DNA of 64,000 nucleotides from Bombyx mori. Taxonomy: Eukaryota > Arthropoda > Insecta > Lepidoptera > Bombycidae. Below are positions 36,717-45,312 of the stretch, in pieces (positions within the stretch are counted from its first letter, which is position 1; each line of letters opens with the position of its first letter). The position numbers were made by a program, and so were the translations under genes. The stretch covers positions 6,944,753-7,008,752 of the forward strand of contig NC_085135.1 in the NCBI RefSeq assembly GCF_030269925.1, read 5' to 3'. Under the pieces are notes generated by a model. It was not told where the DNA came from, did not search any database, and saw only the letters and a program-made list of their open reading frames with translations.

Positions 36717-37271
36717 TTCCAACCTTATTTATCTATTCCGTGTGGCGAGCCAACTGATCGAACTGCACGGCCGGCAGCGGAGCCGCTCCATCGGGCCGCG
36801 GGCGCCGAGGATGCGTAGCCACCACTATATATATATATATATATATAAAATTTAACTGCTTGTCCGGAAATAATATTATTTAATTTAACATAAAATATAT
36901 TTTAGACTAAATACAATAACACTATACAATAAAATAAACTTAAAGCTACACAAAATATATACACGCCACATCACCCCCCTCCAGAGACCGTCCTACGGGC
37001 GATAACAGTTTGGGAATCGTACTTTACGACCAGACCTCGTCGTTCTGATGTTGCTTCTCTCAGTAGGTGAATTGGTGGTGGGTATTGGTATGTCCGTGTT
37101 AGTATGCGTTGTTGCTGTATTAGTATGTGTAGTTGAGTCGTGTAGTGTGTAGGCTGGCTTAAGTCGGTCTATAGAAACTGTAACTCTTTTGCCATTGACA
37201 AGGAGGTTGAACCCCTTGTCTCCTCGTTGCACTACCTCATGTGGTCCGGTGTAAGCCGCTTTTAAGGAACC
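36717..37271 (-). mobile_element. 3' end of Gypsy element E: integrase tail, purine tract and LTR
   Basis: In minus sense, the end of an integrase frame (36993-37271) is followed by a purine tract (GGAGGGGGG) and an LTR that begins TGATGTGGCGTG near 36975. The LTR runs left to about 36717 and includes a (TA)n run at 36823-36847. The LTR differs from the 5' LTR of element B (TGTAGGAACG...), so E and B appear to be different elements even though both abut element D. Part of this LTR family recurs at 30341-30376. Confidence 0.6.
36993..37271 (-). pseudogene. C-terminal end of a Gypsy integrase (element E)
   Basis: Reading in minus sense from the LTR of element D, the frame gives VTGSLKAAYTGPHEVVQRGD, then KGFNLLVNGKRVTVSIDRLK, the GPY/F-like module at the end of Gypsy integrases that helps chromatin binding. 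It continues into a Thr/His/Asn-rich tail and stops at 36993. All upstream domains are missing. This end would suit a CsRn1-type polyprotein like B, but about 150-200 integrase residues between B's end (FVAGWV) and this start are absent. Confidence 0.7.
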
Positions 37272-37542
37272 TGTTACACGGCCTTTCTCAAACTTCTTTT
37301 TAAAAAAAAAACACAAAAACTTTTCACGACTAAACTGTCTTTTATTAGACTTAACAATTTTACAACACTATTGTTGACTTCTCAAACTTATGTATGCTCG
37401 CGACGGCTTCCAGATTCTAACTGGTTTTCAATACGATTTGATTTTACAAGAAAGCTAAAAATGATGACTCTAATGGAAAAACACAGTGAGCTCGTAAACG
37501 AGCTGATTAGGGCAAAGCTGCTTTGTAGAGTAGTGTGTAACA
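37272..37542 (-). repeat. 3' LTR of Gypsy element D
   Basis: TG...CA ends with inverted termini TGTTACAC/GTGTGTAACA. It matches 45044-45312 with a few differences, for example a longer A run near 37301. Confidence 0.88.
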
Positions 37543-37865
37543 GCTCCCCCTTTTTGACGAAGCTTCATCCTCAATAAGATGAAGCGTAGTTAAACGAAAA
37601 TAATATAAAATTTGAGGAGTCATTACAAAATCATTAAATCATTAAATTGAAAATAGAAAATAAAACAGAAAATATTGAAAATTCGTTCTTAATAATATTT
37701 ATGAAATTAAGTTAGGAATTAGTATTAAAATTAACATTACAATGTATGTTTAAACATGTATAAAACATTCAAAATTAGAATTAGAAAAATTAGAATTAGA
37801 AAATTATATAAAATATTATTCATGTTTAATATAAGTATATTTTTTATTTTTATTAAGTGATTAAA
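37543..37865 (-). other. Non-coding sequence between env remnant and 3' LTR of element D
   Basis: AT-rich, no frame of note. Next to the LTR, the minus strand has AAAAAGGGGGAGC (37543-37555), which fits the polypurine tract that primes plus-strand DNA synthesis. Confidence 0.6.
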
Positions 37866-39336
37866 TTAGAAATTTAGATTTCTGTTTGAAGAGGATTGAT
37901 CCTTATTATAAATAGTAGATTTATAATTCTGCTTCTGCCTAATTGGCAAAGATTGTATAGACATTTTATCTTCATCACTGGATGGTATCTCAGTCATCTC
38001 GATAGAATTTGAAACTTTAGATTTTTTATTGGTTGATTTTGTGTTATAACATCCGTTAAATATTTGAATACAACATACATAATTGGACGTTTTGTTTTTA
38101 AAATATCTGTAAATCTTATACATTAAAAATAGAAACAAACACACGATAAGGATATAAGTAAACGTAGAATAGTATGAGCCATATTTAATAAAATGAGATT
38201 GTTTCTCAATATTGTTTAATTCATTTTCTAAATTGTCCATTTGGTGCGTCGCATATTTCAAGGAATCTAGATTTATTTTGCTAATAGAGATTGGCGACAA
38301 ATGTGGTAAACTTTCATTAAGTATGTCTCTCTTACAACAATCATCGGATGTAATATCAAAGTTTACATTTAAAGGAGATTTAATAATAAAAGAGTAAGAA
38401 TTCGTTGGTATAAGTTGAATGGTCTTAGAGTAACCGATACAATTGTTTGTTAACTTAAGAATTCCTGTTCCTTCGATAGAATAATCATGGATGACATCAT
38501 TACATTTGATAGTAAGTTTACTTTTATTTGATTGAACGTATATCCATTTGTTATTTAGTAGTTTTTGCCAAATATCAATTTGACCATATAAAATTTTAGA
38601 AATACATTCAGAGGGCAATGAAAGAATAACCTCTGTTAATAATTTAGATTCACAATTAGGATTACTTACACTTGAGTATATAGTTATTGATTCACATATA
38701 GAATAGTTATTGTTTATCATTTTAAAATTAATTATCAAAATTATCCAGCATAGCATAATGCAGTCTATCGTCACTTAAAGCGATGTACGAGTTAGACGGT
38801 TTAATTAAAGCGAAAGTGCGATGTGACTCATCGTGAGGTGTAGGTAAAGGTATGTTTTTATAAACAACGAACTTGTCTGGAGTTATTAAAGGAATTCGTA
38901 ATACGAATATGACTTTATTATTATAGAAATAAGAACTAAGCTTAGAAACATCGATCAATGAATGAATATTTTGAATATTTAGGGTGACTGGAAAGTCTAA
39001 CCTTTTATTTATTTGATTGCTATGCTTAAATAATTCGTTATAAAGATCTAAGGGACTAATTACGCTAGGGTGTAGGATGTTAACCTTCGAAAATAATATA
39101 GAACTTAATGTAGTGTCTAGAAAATTTGAAATAGTTAGTAGAGAACTTTCGATAATATTAAGTAAATTATTTAACTTAGAATTGTACAATAATAGATTAT
39201 CAGTTTTTGTAATTTGGGAACATATTTCGTTCATTTTATTTATTTGAGAATTCAATTTGATCTCGTTTTGATTAAGTTTGTAGATAGTCGTATTAAAATT
39301 ATTTATAGTAGACTTTATTTCTGAAAATAAACACAT
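37866..39336 (-). pseudogene. Env-like (F-type) fragment of element D, frameshifted and lacking its N-terminus
   Basis: Two overlapping minus-strand frames (39336-38728 and 38774-37866) together resemble the C-terminal two-thirds of the envelope proteins of errantivirus-like Gypsy elements, which are related to the baculovirus F protein. The first has a heptad-like helical region at its start and a stretch around YIALSDDRLHYAML. The second has several Cys residues, a hydrophobic membrane segment near its C-terminus (FTYILIVCLFLFLMYKIYR) and a hydrophilic cytoplasmic tail. The frames switch between about 38730 and 38775. The N-terminal portion (signal peptide, first subunit, furin-type site, fusion peptide) is not present between pol and this region, so the gene is broken in at least two ways. 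Family call: moderate. Confidence 0.65.
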
Positions 39337-39358
39337 AGAATAAATTTAGACGTAGAAG

Positions 39359-42300
39359 TTAGATTGTAGCAGGTTTAATATCGTTGGTATGATATTTAAT
39401 TTGTTTACGACCTACTTGTAGGGTCACGTTATGCTTATTGGGAACTTTAGTAATTTTGTAAGGGCCTTTCCATATGGGCGATAGAGCTTTTCTCAATTTA
39501 TGATGGTGTTTTAAATATACCATATCACCAGCTTTATACAAAATTTCGCGAGAATTGGTATCATAGTATTGCTTAGACCTTTCTTTACTGTTAATAATAT
39601 TTTGTATCGCTTTTTCGCGACTAAAACGCATTCTATATTGTAATGCGCGAATATATTCATTATAGGTTGTGTTACTGGTGCTTTCATATAAAGAACTTGG
39701 AATGGACGGTTTGTAACCGAATAATAACTCGTGTGGAGTATAATTAGTAGTGCAATGGGGAGTAGTATTATAGGCTAATATTGCAGTAAATAAATAGCAA
39801 TGCCAATCGTTTTGATTTTCATTAACGAAAGACTTTAAATATTCTTTTAAAGTAGCGTGTGAGCGTTCCAGAGCTCCGTTTGTTTGAGGATGATACGGAG
39901 TTGCAAATAAAGCTTTTACTTTTAAGATTTCAGTTAGTTGTTTAAATAATTCTGACGTAAAGCAAGTACCTAGGTCAGTTAAAATGGTTTTTGGAAAACC
40001 GAACAAAGACATGAAATGTACGATATTACGAGCTATCTCCTCACTAGTAGAAGTAACCATAGGGTAAGCACTCGTGAATTTGGTTAAATCATCTTGTAAA
40101 GTTAGAATAAACTTGAAATTTTGAAAACCTGAGTCGGGCAAAGGGCCTACGACATCTAAGGCTAACCGCTCAAACGGCTTAGTAGATGTAGACGTGATCT
40201 CCATCGGAGCTTTATTTGATTTACGTAGAGGTTTGTTAATTTGACAAAGTTTGCAGCTTTTTACATATTGTTCAATATCAGAACGCATACCTTTCCAACA
40301 GTACATAGCTTTAATGCGCTTATACATGCGTTGTGATCCTGGGTGACCAGCGATAGGTGAATCGTGGTTTTCCTTTAAAATTTTAGGGACTTCTATTGGA
40401 GTCGGATAAATTAATTTATTTTTATAAATATGTATTTTGATATTAGTATTATGGAAAACGTAGGATATTATATTATAGACTTTCGTGTAATTTAATTTAG
40501 AGAATGGGTCTGAAAAATCTGGTAATGCTAAATCTGTGATATTTTCACACTCTATTAACATATTTCTTAGTTTAATTAATAAATTATAAATATCTCTAAA
40601 ATGAGTCTCTTCGTAATGATGAACTTTAGTGTATAAGAAGTAGAAAGTTTTATTTTTATTTTTAATACTTTTAATTGTAAGAACTTCGCGTTCAGAATTT
40701 AGTAACTCTTCAGTATTTTCGAGTTGGTTTAAGATATCCTCGCAGTGAGGTATAGAACAATCAAAATCTAATGAAACTGGGCAAGCGATTGTATTAAACT
40801 TAGATAAATGTAGACTTTCAGTACATTCTTCGATAACTGTGTCTGATGTTGGAAGTTCGTTTATAAATTGAAGTTTAAAATATTTTTCATAACTAAGATT
40901 GTTCAAATTATTTATATTTATAGCGTTGATAGGGCAACGAGATAAAGCATCGGCGTTAGAGTTAAGACGACCTTGCTTGTAAACTATTTCATAGTCATAC
41001 TCTTCGAGTTTAAGACGCCAGCGAATAAGCCTACTACCGGGGTCTTTTACATTAAATAACCACACAAGAGGTCTGTGATCTGTTACGATTTTAAATTTGT
41101 TGCCGTATAAGTATGGCCTAAAAGTTTTAACAGCAAATAAGATGGCTAAAAGCTCTTTCTCAGTGGTGGAATAGTTGCCTTCGGCTTTGTTTAAAGTACG
41201 TGATGCATACGCTATTGGTTTATCCTTGCCTATTTGACCTTGGGATAAAATTGCGCCTATGGCGTAATTACTTGCATCTGTAGTAACATTAAAAGGTTCT
41301 GAAAAATTTGGATATTGAAGTAGAGGGGCAGTAACTAGTTTTTCTTTTAAGAATTCGAATGCGTGTTGCTGTTCCTTGTTCCAAAGGAAGTCAGCATCCT
41401 TCTTCAAGAGGGAAGTAAGTGGTTTAGTTAACTTAGAGAAGTTTTCGATAAAACGGCGTGAATAACCTATGAGGCCTAAAAATGATTTTATCTCTTTAGG
41501 ATTTTTCGGAATTGGGAATTGTGAAACGGTCTTGACTTTTTCGGGATTTGGAGAAACACCTTTATCGGTGATAATATGGCCAAGATAAGTGACTTCGTGT
41601 CTTAAAAATTCACACTTGTCTGGTTGGAGTTTGAGTTTGAATTGTCGAAATTTATCGAATACCAATTTTAATTTGGTAATGTGCGAGTTAAGATTTTGGC
41701 TGTACACGATACAATCGTCCAAATAAATATAACAATGGAGGCCTTGTAGACCTGATAGAACAGTGTTCATAAGACGTTGAAAAGTAGCAGGGGCATTTTT
41801 CAACCCAAAAGGCATTCTGGTGAATTCGTAATGTCCAGACATGCTCGAATTAGTGCTAATTGTAAAACCTGTTTTTGGGGCGTCCTGAGCGCTGGTTCGT
41901 AATTGGTGAAATCCGCTTGTAAGATCCAGCGTACTAAAATATTTCGAATGACCCAACTGGTCTAGAATATCTGTAATAAGAGGTAGCGGATAAGTCTCTG
42001 AAACGGTAACGTCATTAAGGCGTCGGTAATCTATAACGATTCTCCATTTTCGTTTACCGGAAGCGTCCATTTTCTTGGGCACAACCCAAACCGGAGCGCT
42101 CCAGGGTGAAATAGAAGGTCGGATGATGTCTTGTTCTAACATCTTACGAATTTGAGAATCGACCTCCTCTTTGTGACATTCAGGAAAACGATATGACTTA
42201 ACGTGGATAGGAGGTGCGTTGCCTTTATTTATGGTGTGCTCAATAGCACTTGTGAAAGTTAAAGGTTCACCTTCGATGTGAAAAATATCTGTATATTGTG

Positions 42301-43654
42301 AACAACACTCTAAGAAAACTTTACGCTCTTCATCATTTAAATGAGAACATCGGATAAGACTTAGAACTTTGTTAATACGATCAGATTTAGAAGTTACATT
42401 AGAATTAATATTAAAACAAGATTCGTAATCAAAACATTCGCGCTCGAGAGGCGTTAACGTTACGTGATAATCTTTCACTTCGATATCGCTCTCTGTAGTA
42501 TTTAAAATAGAAATATTTATTTTATTATTTTGTTTGATCGTAACTATGCAATTAGCGACATAAACACCTTCACATAAGGTATGATCTAGAACAAGAGCTT
42601 CGTTATTACGATAAAGCTCGGGCACGTGATTTGACACGGTGCATTCAATGACGGCTTCGGAACGAGCCGGAATGATATAAGTTGGTTGAGTATAAATGAT
42701 AGGAATAGAATGATTCATTACAGATAAGGATTTAGAAAAATAATTGATGTTCGATTTAAAATAATTGCAAAAATCGCTACCAATAATTCCATCGTAATTA
42801 TTTAAATTAATATCGTCATTTGTAAGGTGAAATTTGTATTTAAAAGTTTCGTTATATAAATTAAATTCCATTTCGAAAGTACCTAATGTTTCAACAGGAT
42901 TTTCTGAACTATTAATCCCTTTTAATTTCACGATTTCGTTCGAGAGATTCGGGACTTCTAATAAACTTGATCCTTTTATAATACTTATGGTGGATCCTGT
43001 GTCAACTAGGAAACATAGTTTTTCAGAGGCATGTTTAGAATTTAAGTAAATATGAGGTAAAGACACCTTTTTACTGTAATCGTTAATTTCGTACATAAGT
43101 TTAGATTTAGGATTTGTAACTAAGTTAGAATTAGGTAAATTATTTTTTGAATCCGGACTCTGAGTAAGGCCCTGATTTTTGCCCTGATTTTTGTTATCAT
43201 TCGATTGTCTTGATTGAGTCGTGAATTTAGAATTAATAAAATTAGAATTGTATTGATTGGTTTTTGAATTTGAGTAAAATTTTTTGTTTGTTATTTTATC
43301 ATTTAGTTCTTTATCATTAGTCGAACTCGTCAATTCTTTTGACTGAGTCGTGAATTTAGTAGAACTCAACTCTTTTGGTCGAGGTATAAACTTGGTAGAA
43401 CTCAGTTTATTTGGCTGAGTCGGGAAGTTAGGAGAACTCAATTCTTTTATTTGAGTCGTGAATTTAGAAGAACTCAATTCTTTTGGTTGAGTCGTGAAGT
43501 TAGGAGAACTCAATTCTTTTACTTGAGTCATGAATTTAGAAGAACTCAATTCTTTTGGTTGAGTCGTGAATTTAGAAAATTTAGTATAAGTCGTGTCTTT
43601 ATGATTTTGATTGGATTTCGAAGGACACGGCAACGAAATCCGATTTAGTTTAAA
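39359..43654 (-). CDS. Pol of Gypsy element D (protease, RT, RNase H, integrase)
   Basis: About 1430 codons, read by -1 frameshift from gag at 43648-43654; no ATG is needed (the codon at 43633 is TTG). The first 110 residues hold a 12-residue tandem repeat of KFTTQPKELSSS type. Protease: LVDTGSTISIIKG near 208. RT: SPWSAPVWVVPKKMDASGKR, TLDLTSGFHQL, the catalytic YIYLDDCIVYS near 634. RNase H: TTDASNYAIGAIL near 786, TEKELLAILFAV and DHRPLVWLF. Integrase: HHCC zinc domain (HPGSQRMYKR near 1091, CKLCQINK near 1126), catalytic LALDVVGPL, ILTDLGTCF and HPQTNGALERSHATLKEYL (about 1157, 1217, 1251), and a C-terminal GPY-type WKGPYKITKV near 1388. No internal stop was found. The stop is at 39359-39361. 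Confidence 0.9.
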   Translation of the reverse strand, partial: FKLNRISLPCPSKSNQNHKDTTYTKFSKFTTQPKELSSSKFMTQVKELSSPNFTTQPKELSSSKFTTQIKELSSPNFPTQPNKLSSTKFIPRPKELSSTKFTTQSKELTSSTNDKELNDKITNKKFYSNSKTNQYNSNFINSKFTTQSRQSNDNKNQGKNQGLTQSPDSKNNLPNSNLVTNPKSKLMYEINDYSKKVSLPHIYLNSKHASEKLCFLVDTGSTISIIKGSSLLEVPNLSNEIVKLKGINSSENPVETLGTFEMEFNLYNETFKYKFHLTNDDINLNNYDGIIGSDFCNYFKSNINYFSKSLSVMNHSIPIIYTQPTYIIPARSEAVIECTVSNHVPELYRNNEALVLDHTLCEGVYVANCIVTIKQNNKINISILNTTESDIEVKDYHVTLTPLERECFDYESCFNINSNVTSKSDRINKVLSLIRCSHLNDEERKVFLECCSQYTDIFHIEGEPLTFTSAIEHTINKGNAPPIHVKSYRFPECHKEEVDSQIRKMLEQDIIRPSISPWSAPVWVVPKKMDASGKRKWRIVIDYRRLNDVTVSETYPLPLITDILDQLGHSKYFSTLDLTSGFHQLRTSAQDAPKTGFTISTNSSMSGHYEFTRMPFGLKNAPATFQRLMNTVLSGLQGLHCYIYLDDCIVYSQNLNSHITKLKLVFDKFRQFKLKLQPDKCEFLRHEVTYLGHIITDKGVSPNPEKVKTVSQFPIPKNPKEIKSFLGLIGYSRRFIENFSKLTKPLTSLLKKDADFLWNKEQQHAFEFLKEKLVTAPLLQYPNFSEPFNVTTDASNYAIGAILSQGQIGKDKPIAYASRTLNKAEGNYSTTEKELLAILFAVKTFRPYLYGNKFKIVTDHRPLVWLFNVKDPGSRLIRWRLKLEEYDYEIVYKQGRLNSNADALSRCPINAININNLNNLSYEKYFKLQFINELPTSDTVIEECTESLHLSKFNTIACPVSLDFDCSIPHCEDILNQLENTEELLNSEREVLTIKSIKNKNKTFYFLYTKVHHYEETHFRDIYNLLIKLRNMLIECENITDLALPDFSDPFSKLNYTKVYNIISYVFHNTNIKIHIYKNKLIYPTPIEVPKILKENHDSPIAGHPGSQRMYKRIKAMYCWKGMRSDIEQYVKSCKLCQINKPLRKSNKAPMEITSTSTKPFERLALDVVGPLPDSGFQNFKFILTLQDDLTKFTSAYPMVTSTSEEIARNIVHFMSLFGFPKTILTDLGTCFTSELFKQLTEILKVKALFATPYHPQTNGALERSHATLKEYLKSFVNENQNDWHCYLFTAILAYNTTPHCTTNYTPHELLFGYKPSIPSSLYESTSNTTYNEYIRALQYRMRFSREKAIQNIINSKERSKQYYDTNSREILYKAGDMVYLKHHHKLRKALSPIWKGPYKITKVPNKHNVTLQVGRKQIKYHTNDIKPATI

Positions 43655-44571
43655 TTTTCTTGTTCACACGGTTGCGCAGGTGCAACACGAGACCTAATAT
43701 ACGAGTTATCGTTTTGCGCGGAATTTGCGTTTTCGCGGCGATTCTCGTTAAATTGACGCTTGCGACATTCCGTAATCGTGTGACCGGTTCTTTTACAATA
43801 ATTACACGTTTTAATATAAGAATTATTTGAATTAGGTTTTTGATTTTTATTAAAATTATTTTGATGATGAATTTGGAAAACGTTTTTTGAAAAAGGTTTT
43901 TTATTTTTAAAACATTCTGAGGAAGTATGGCCCGCTTTGTTACAGACTGAACATTGTTTTTGGGATCTTGTGTTAATTTTGTATAAATTGAATATTTTTT
44001 CCTCATCAATGGCATATTGTATGGCGTCACTGAGGGTTGTTGGATTTTTACAACGAACTATATTAGATAGTGATGGATTTAATCCCAATAAAAATGTGTT
44101 AAGGGCAAGATCCTCCATGGCTGCGGTTCTGCCTAGAAGCTCCCTTTCGTCCTTACAACTATAATGAATATTAGAATGAATACGTGTTAATATTTGTTCA
44201 ATTCTTAAGGAAAATTTAGTCACATCCTCATTTAATAATTGTTTACAATGTTGCAAATCAGAAAGTAAATGAATGGAGTGTTTTTTCTCTCCAAAGGTTG
44301 ATCTTAAAAAGTTTTTTAGTTCCGTCCACTTAGTAAACGTTTTTAGACTACATGCGACTTGGGCTTTTCCTTCTAATTGTGAGATGATAAATTTACATAA
44401 GACAGGCTGTTGATCCGAACTAGCTAAGGACATTGCATTGTCACAATTAGTTAAAAACGCGGGGAGTGATTCTCTGTCCCCATTATAAGTTTTGATGAAT
44501 TTGGTTAAAAAGGATAAGGTAATTTTGTCCGTCATTTCGCCTTTCTTTGAAGATTCCGATTTGACTGACAT
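43645..44571 (-). CDS. Gag of Gypsy element D
   Basis: 308 residues from the ATG at 44571 to the TAA at 43645-43647. The N-terminal two-thirds is a capsid-like helical domain (FIKTYNGDRESLPAFLTNCD, LEGKAQVACSLKTFTKWTEL, and AAMEDLALNTFLLGLNPSLS). Two CCHC zinc knuckles follow: CSVCNKAGHTSSEC near 205 and CNYCKRTGHTITEC near 257, in a basic Asn-rich region. It forms the virus-like particle and binds RNA. The final codons overlap a frameshift signal. The fragment at 1-449 is a related gag. Confidence 0.88.
   Translation of the reverse strand: MSVKSESSKKGEMTDKITLSFLTKFIKTYNGDRESLPAFLTNCDNAMSLASSDQQPVLCKFIISQLEGKAQVACSLKTFTKWTELKNFLRSTFGEKKHSIHLLSDLQHCKQLLNEDVTKFSLRIEQILTRIHSNIHYSCKDERELLGRTAAMEDLALNTFLLGLNPSLSNIVRCKNPTTLSDAIQYAIDEEKIFNLYKINTRSQKQCSVCNKAGHTSSECFKNKKPFSKNVFQIHHQNNFNKNQKPNSNNSYIKTCNYCKRTGHTITECRKRQFNENRRENANSAQNDNSYIRSRVAPAQPCEQENLN
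43648..43654 (-). promoter_or_regulatory. -1 ribosomal frameshift site between gag and pol (T TTA AAC)
   Basis: In the gag frame the end reads AAT TTA AAC TAA. TTTAAAC is a canonical X-XXY-YYZ slippery heptamer, and slipping back one base changes the reading to TTT AAA CTA AAT, which is exactly the pol frame and stays open for 1.4 kb of codons. The pol frame is closed just upstream by TGA (about 43658), so entry must occur within this short window. The gag stop immediately follows the heptamer. A downstream stimulatory structure was not resolved. Confidence 0.8.
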
Positions 44572-45022
44572 TTAGGTTTGAATTATGATGTGCTGGATAA
44601 AATTGGAATACAAATATAGCACTTGAAATACAGGTTAGAATTAAATATAAATTTAGAAACTTAAAATTAAGATTAAGGAAGTTTGAAAATTTTCGGAGAA
44701 TTTGAAGTGTAGAGCACTCACAGAAGCACGCCGTACCGCATTGCCTCGTCACGAGCAGGATGCTGGTAGTTATGTTCTGGATGCTGATTGATGGTGGGTG
44801 AGTTAGAATTGGAAGCAGCTGGTCTGTCGTCTCTGTGCGTCACGTCGCGGCTGGAGCGGGCTCACGCTTAACAGCGGAGGCTTACCGTCGTCCTCTTGAG
44901 TTGTGTTTAGACGCAGGCTTGTCCTTAGGGCAAGGCTTACTGTCGGTCGTTCTTGAAGTTTGATGGCTCGGATTCGAGATACCAGAATCTTTGACGGTCT
45001 GTCTCAGATTTCTTCTCTGGTA
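44572..45022 (-). other. Untranslated leader of Gypsy element D
   Basis: A 450-bp leader between the primer-binding site and gag. It contains GCAGGCTTGTCCTTAGGGCA and AAGGCTTACTGTCGG. The packaging signal is expected here. No other frame is recognised. Confidence 0.6.
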
Positions 45023-45040
45023 TCCCACTTCTGACACCAA
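45023..45040 (-). other. Primer-binding site of Gypsy element D
   Basis: In minus sense TGGTGTCAGAAGTGGGAT lies three bases after the 5' LTR. It matches the complement of a tRNA-Leu 3' end as I remember it. The same core TCAGAAGTGGGAT follows the LTRs at 10950 and 59737. Confidence 0.75.
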
Positions 45041-45043
45041 TTT

Positions 45044-45312
45044 GTTACACGGCCTTTCTCAAACTTCTTTTTAAAAAAAATCACAAAAACTTTTCACGAC
45101 TAAACTGTCTTTTATTAGACTTCACAATTTTACAACACTATTGTTGACTTCTCAAACTTATGTATGCTCGCGACGGCTTCCAGATTCTAACTGGTTTTCA
45201 ATATGATTTGATTTTACATGAAAGCTAAAAATGATGACTCTAATGGAAAAACACAATGAGCTCGTAAACGAGCTGATTAGGGCAAAGCTGCTTTGTAGAG
45301 TAGTGTGTAACA
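45044..45312 (-). repeat. 5' LTR of Gypsy element D
   Basis: 269-bp LTR with TGTTACACGG/GTGTGTAACA ends. It is abutted on the right by the truncated integrase frame of element B. Confidence 0.88.

Larger units (their letters stand above)
37272..45312 (-). mobile_element. Gypsy-type LTR retrotransposon D with env-like remnant
   Basis: The LTRs are 37272-37542 (271 bp, 3') and 45044-45312 (269 bp, 5'), both TGTTACACGG...GTGTGTAACA. I count about five substitutions and a 2-bp length difference between them, about 2 percent. In minus order: 5' LTR, primer-binding site, leader, gag, pol (joined by a -1 slippery site), a broken env-like region, 3' LTR. gag and pol are uninterrupted. No target-site duplication is visible: the flanks are GGAACC on the left and ACACCC on the right, and they belong to what seem to be two different Gypsy elements. 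The insertion is younger than the elements around it, but older than the BEL at 17885. Confidence 0.88.

Noticed and set aside
43650..44030. 126-codon minus-strand ORF overlapping gag of element D
   Set aside because: It is an Ile/Lys-rich alternate frame of gag; pol is reached from a different frame through the TTTAAAC site.
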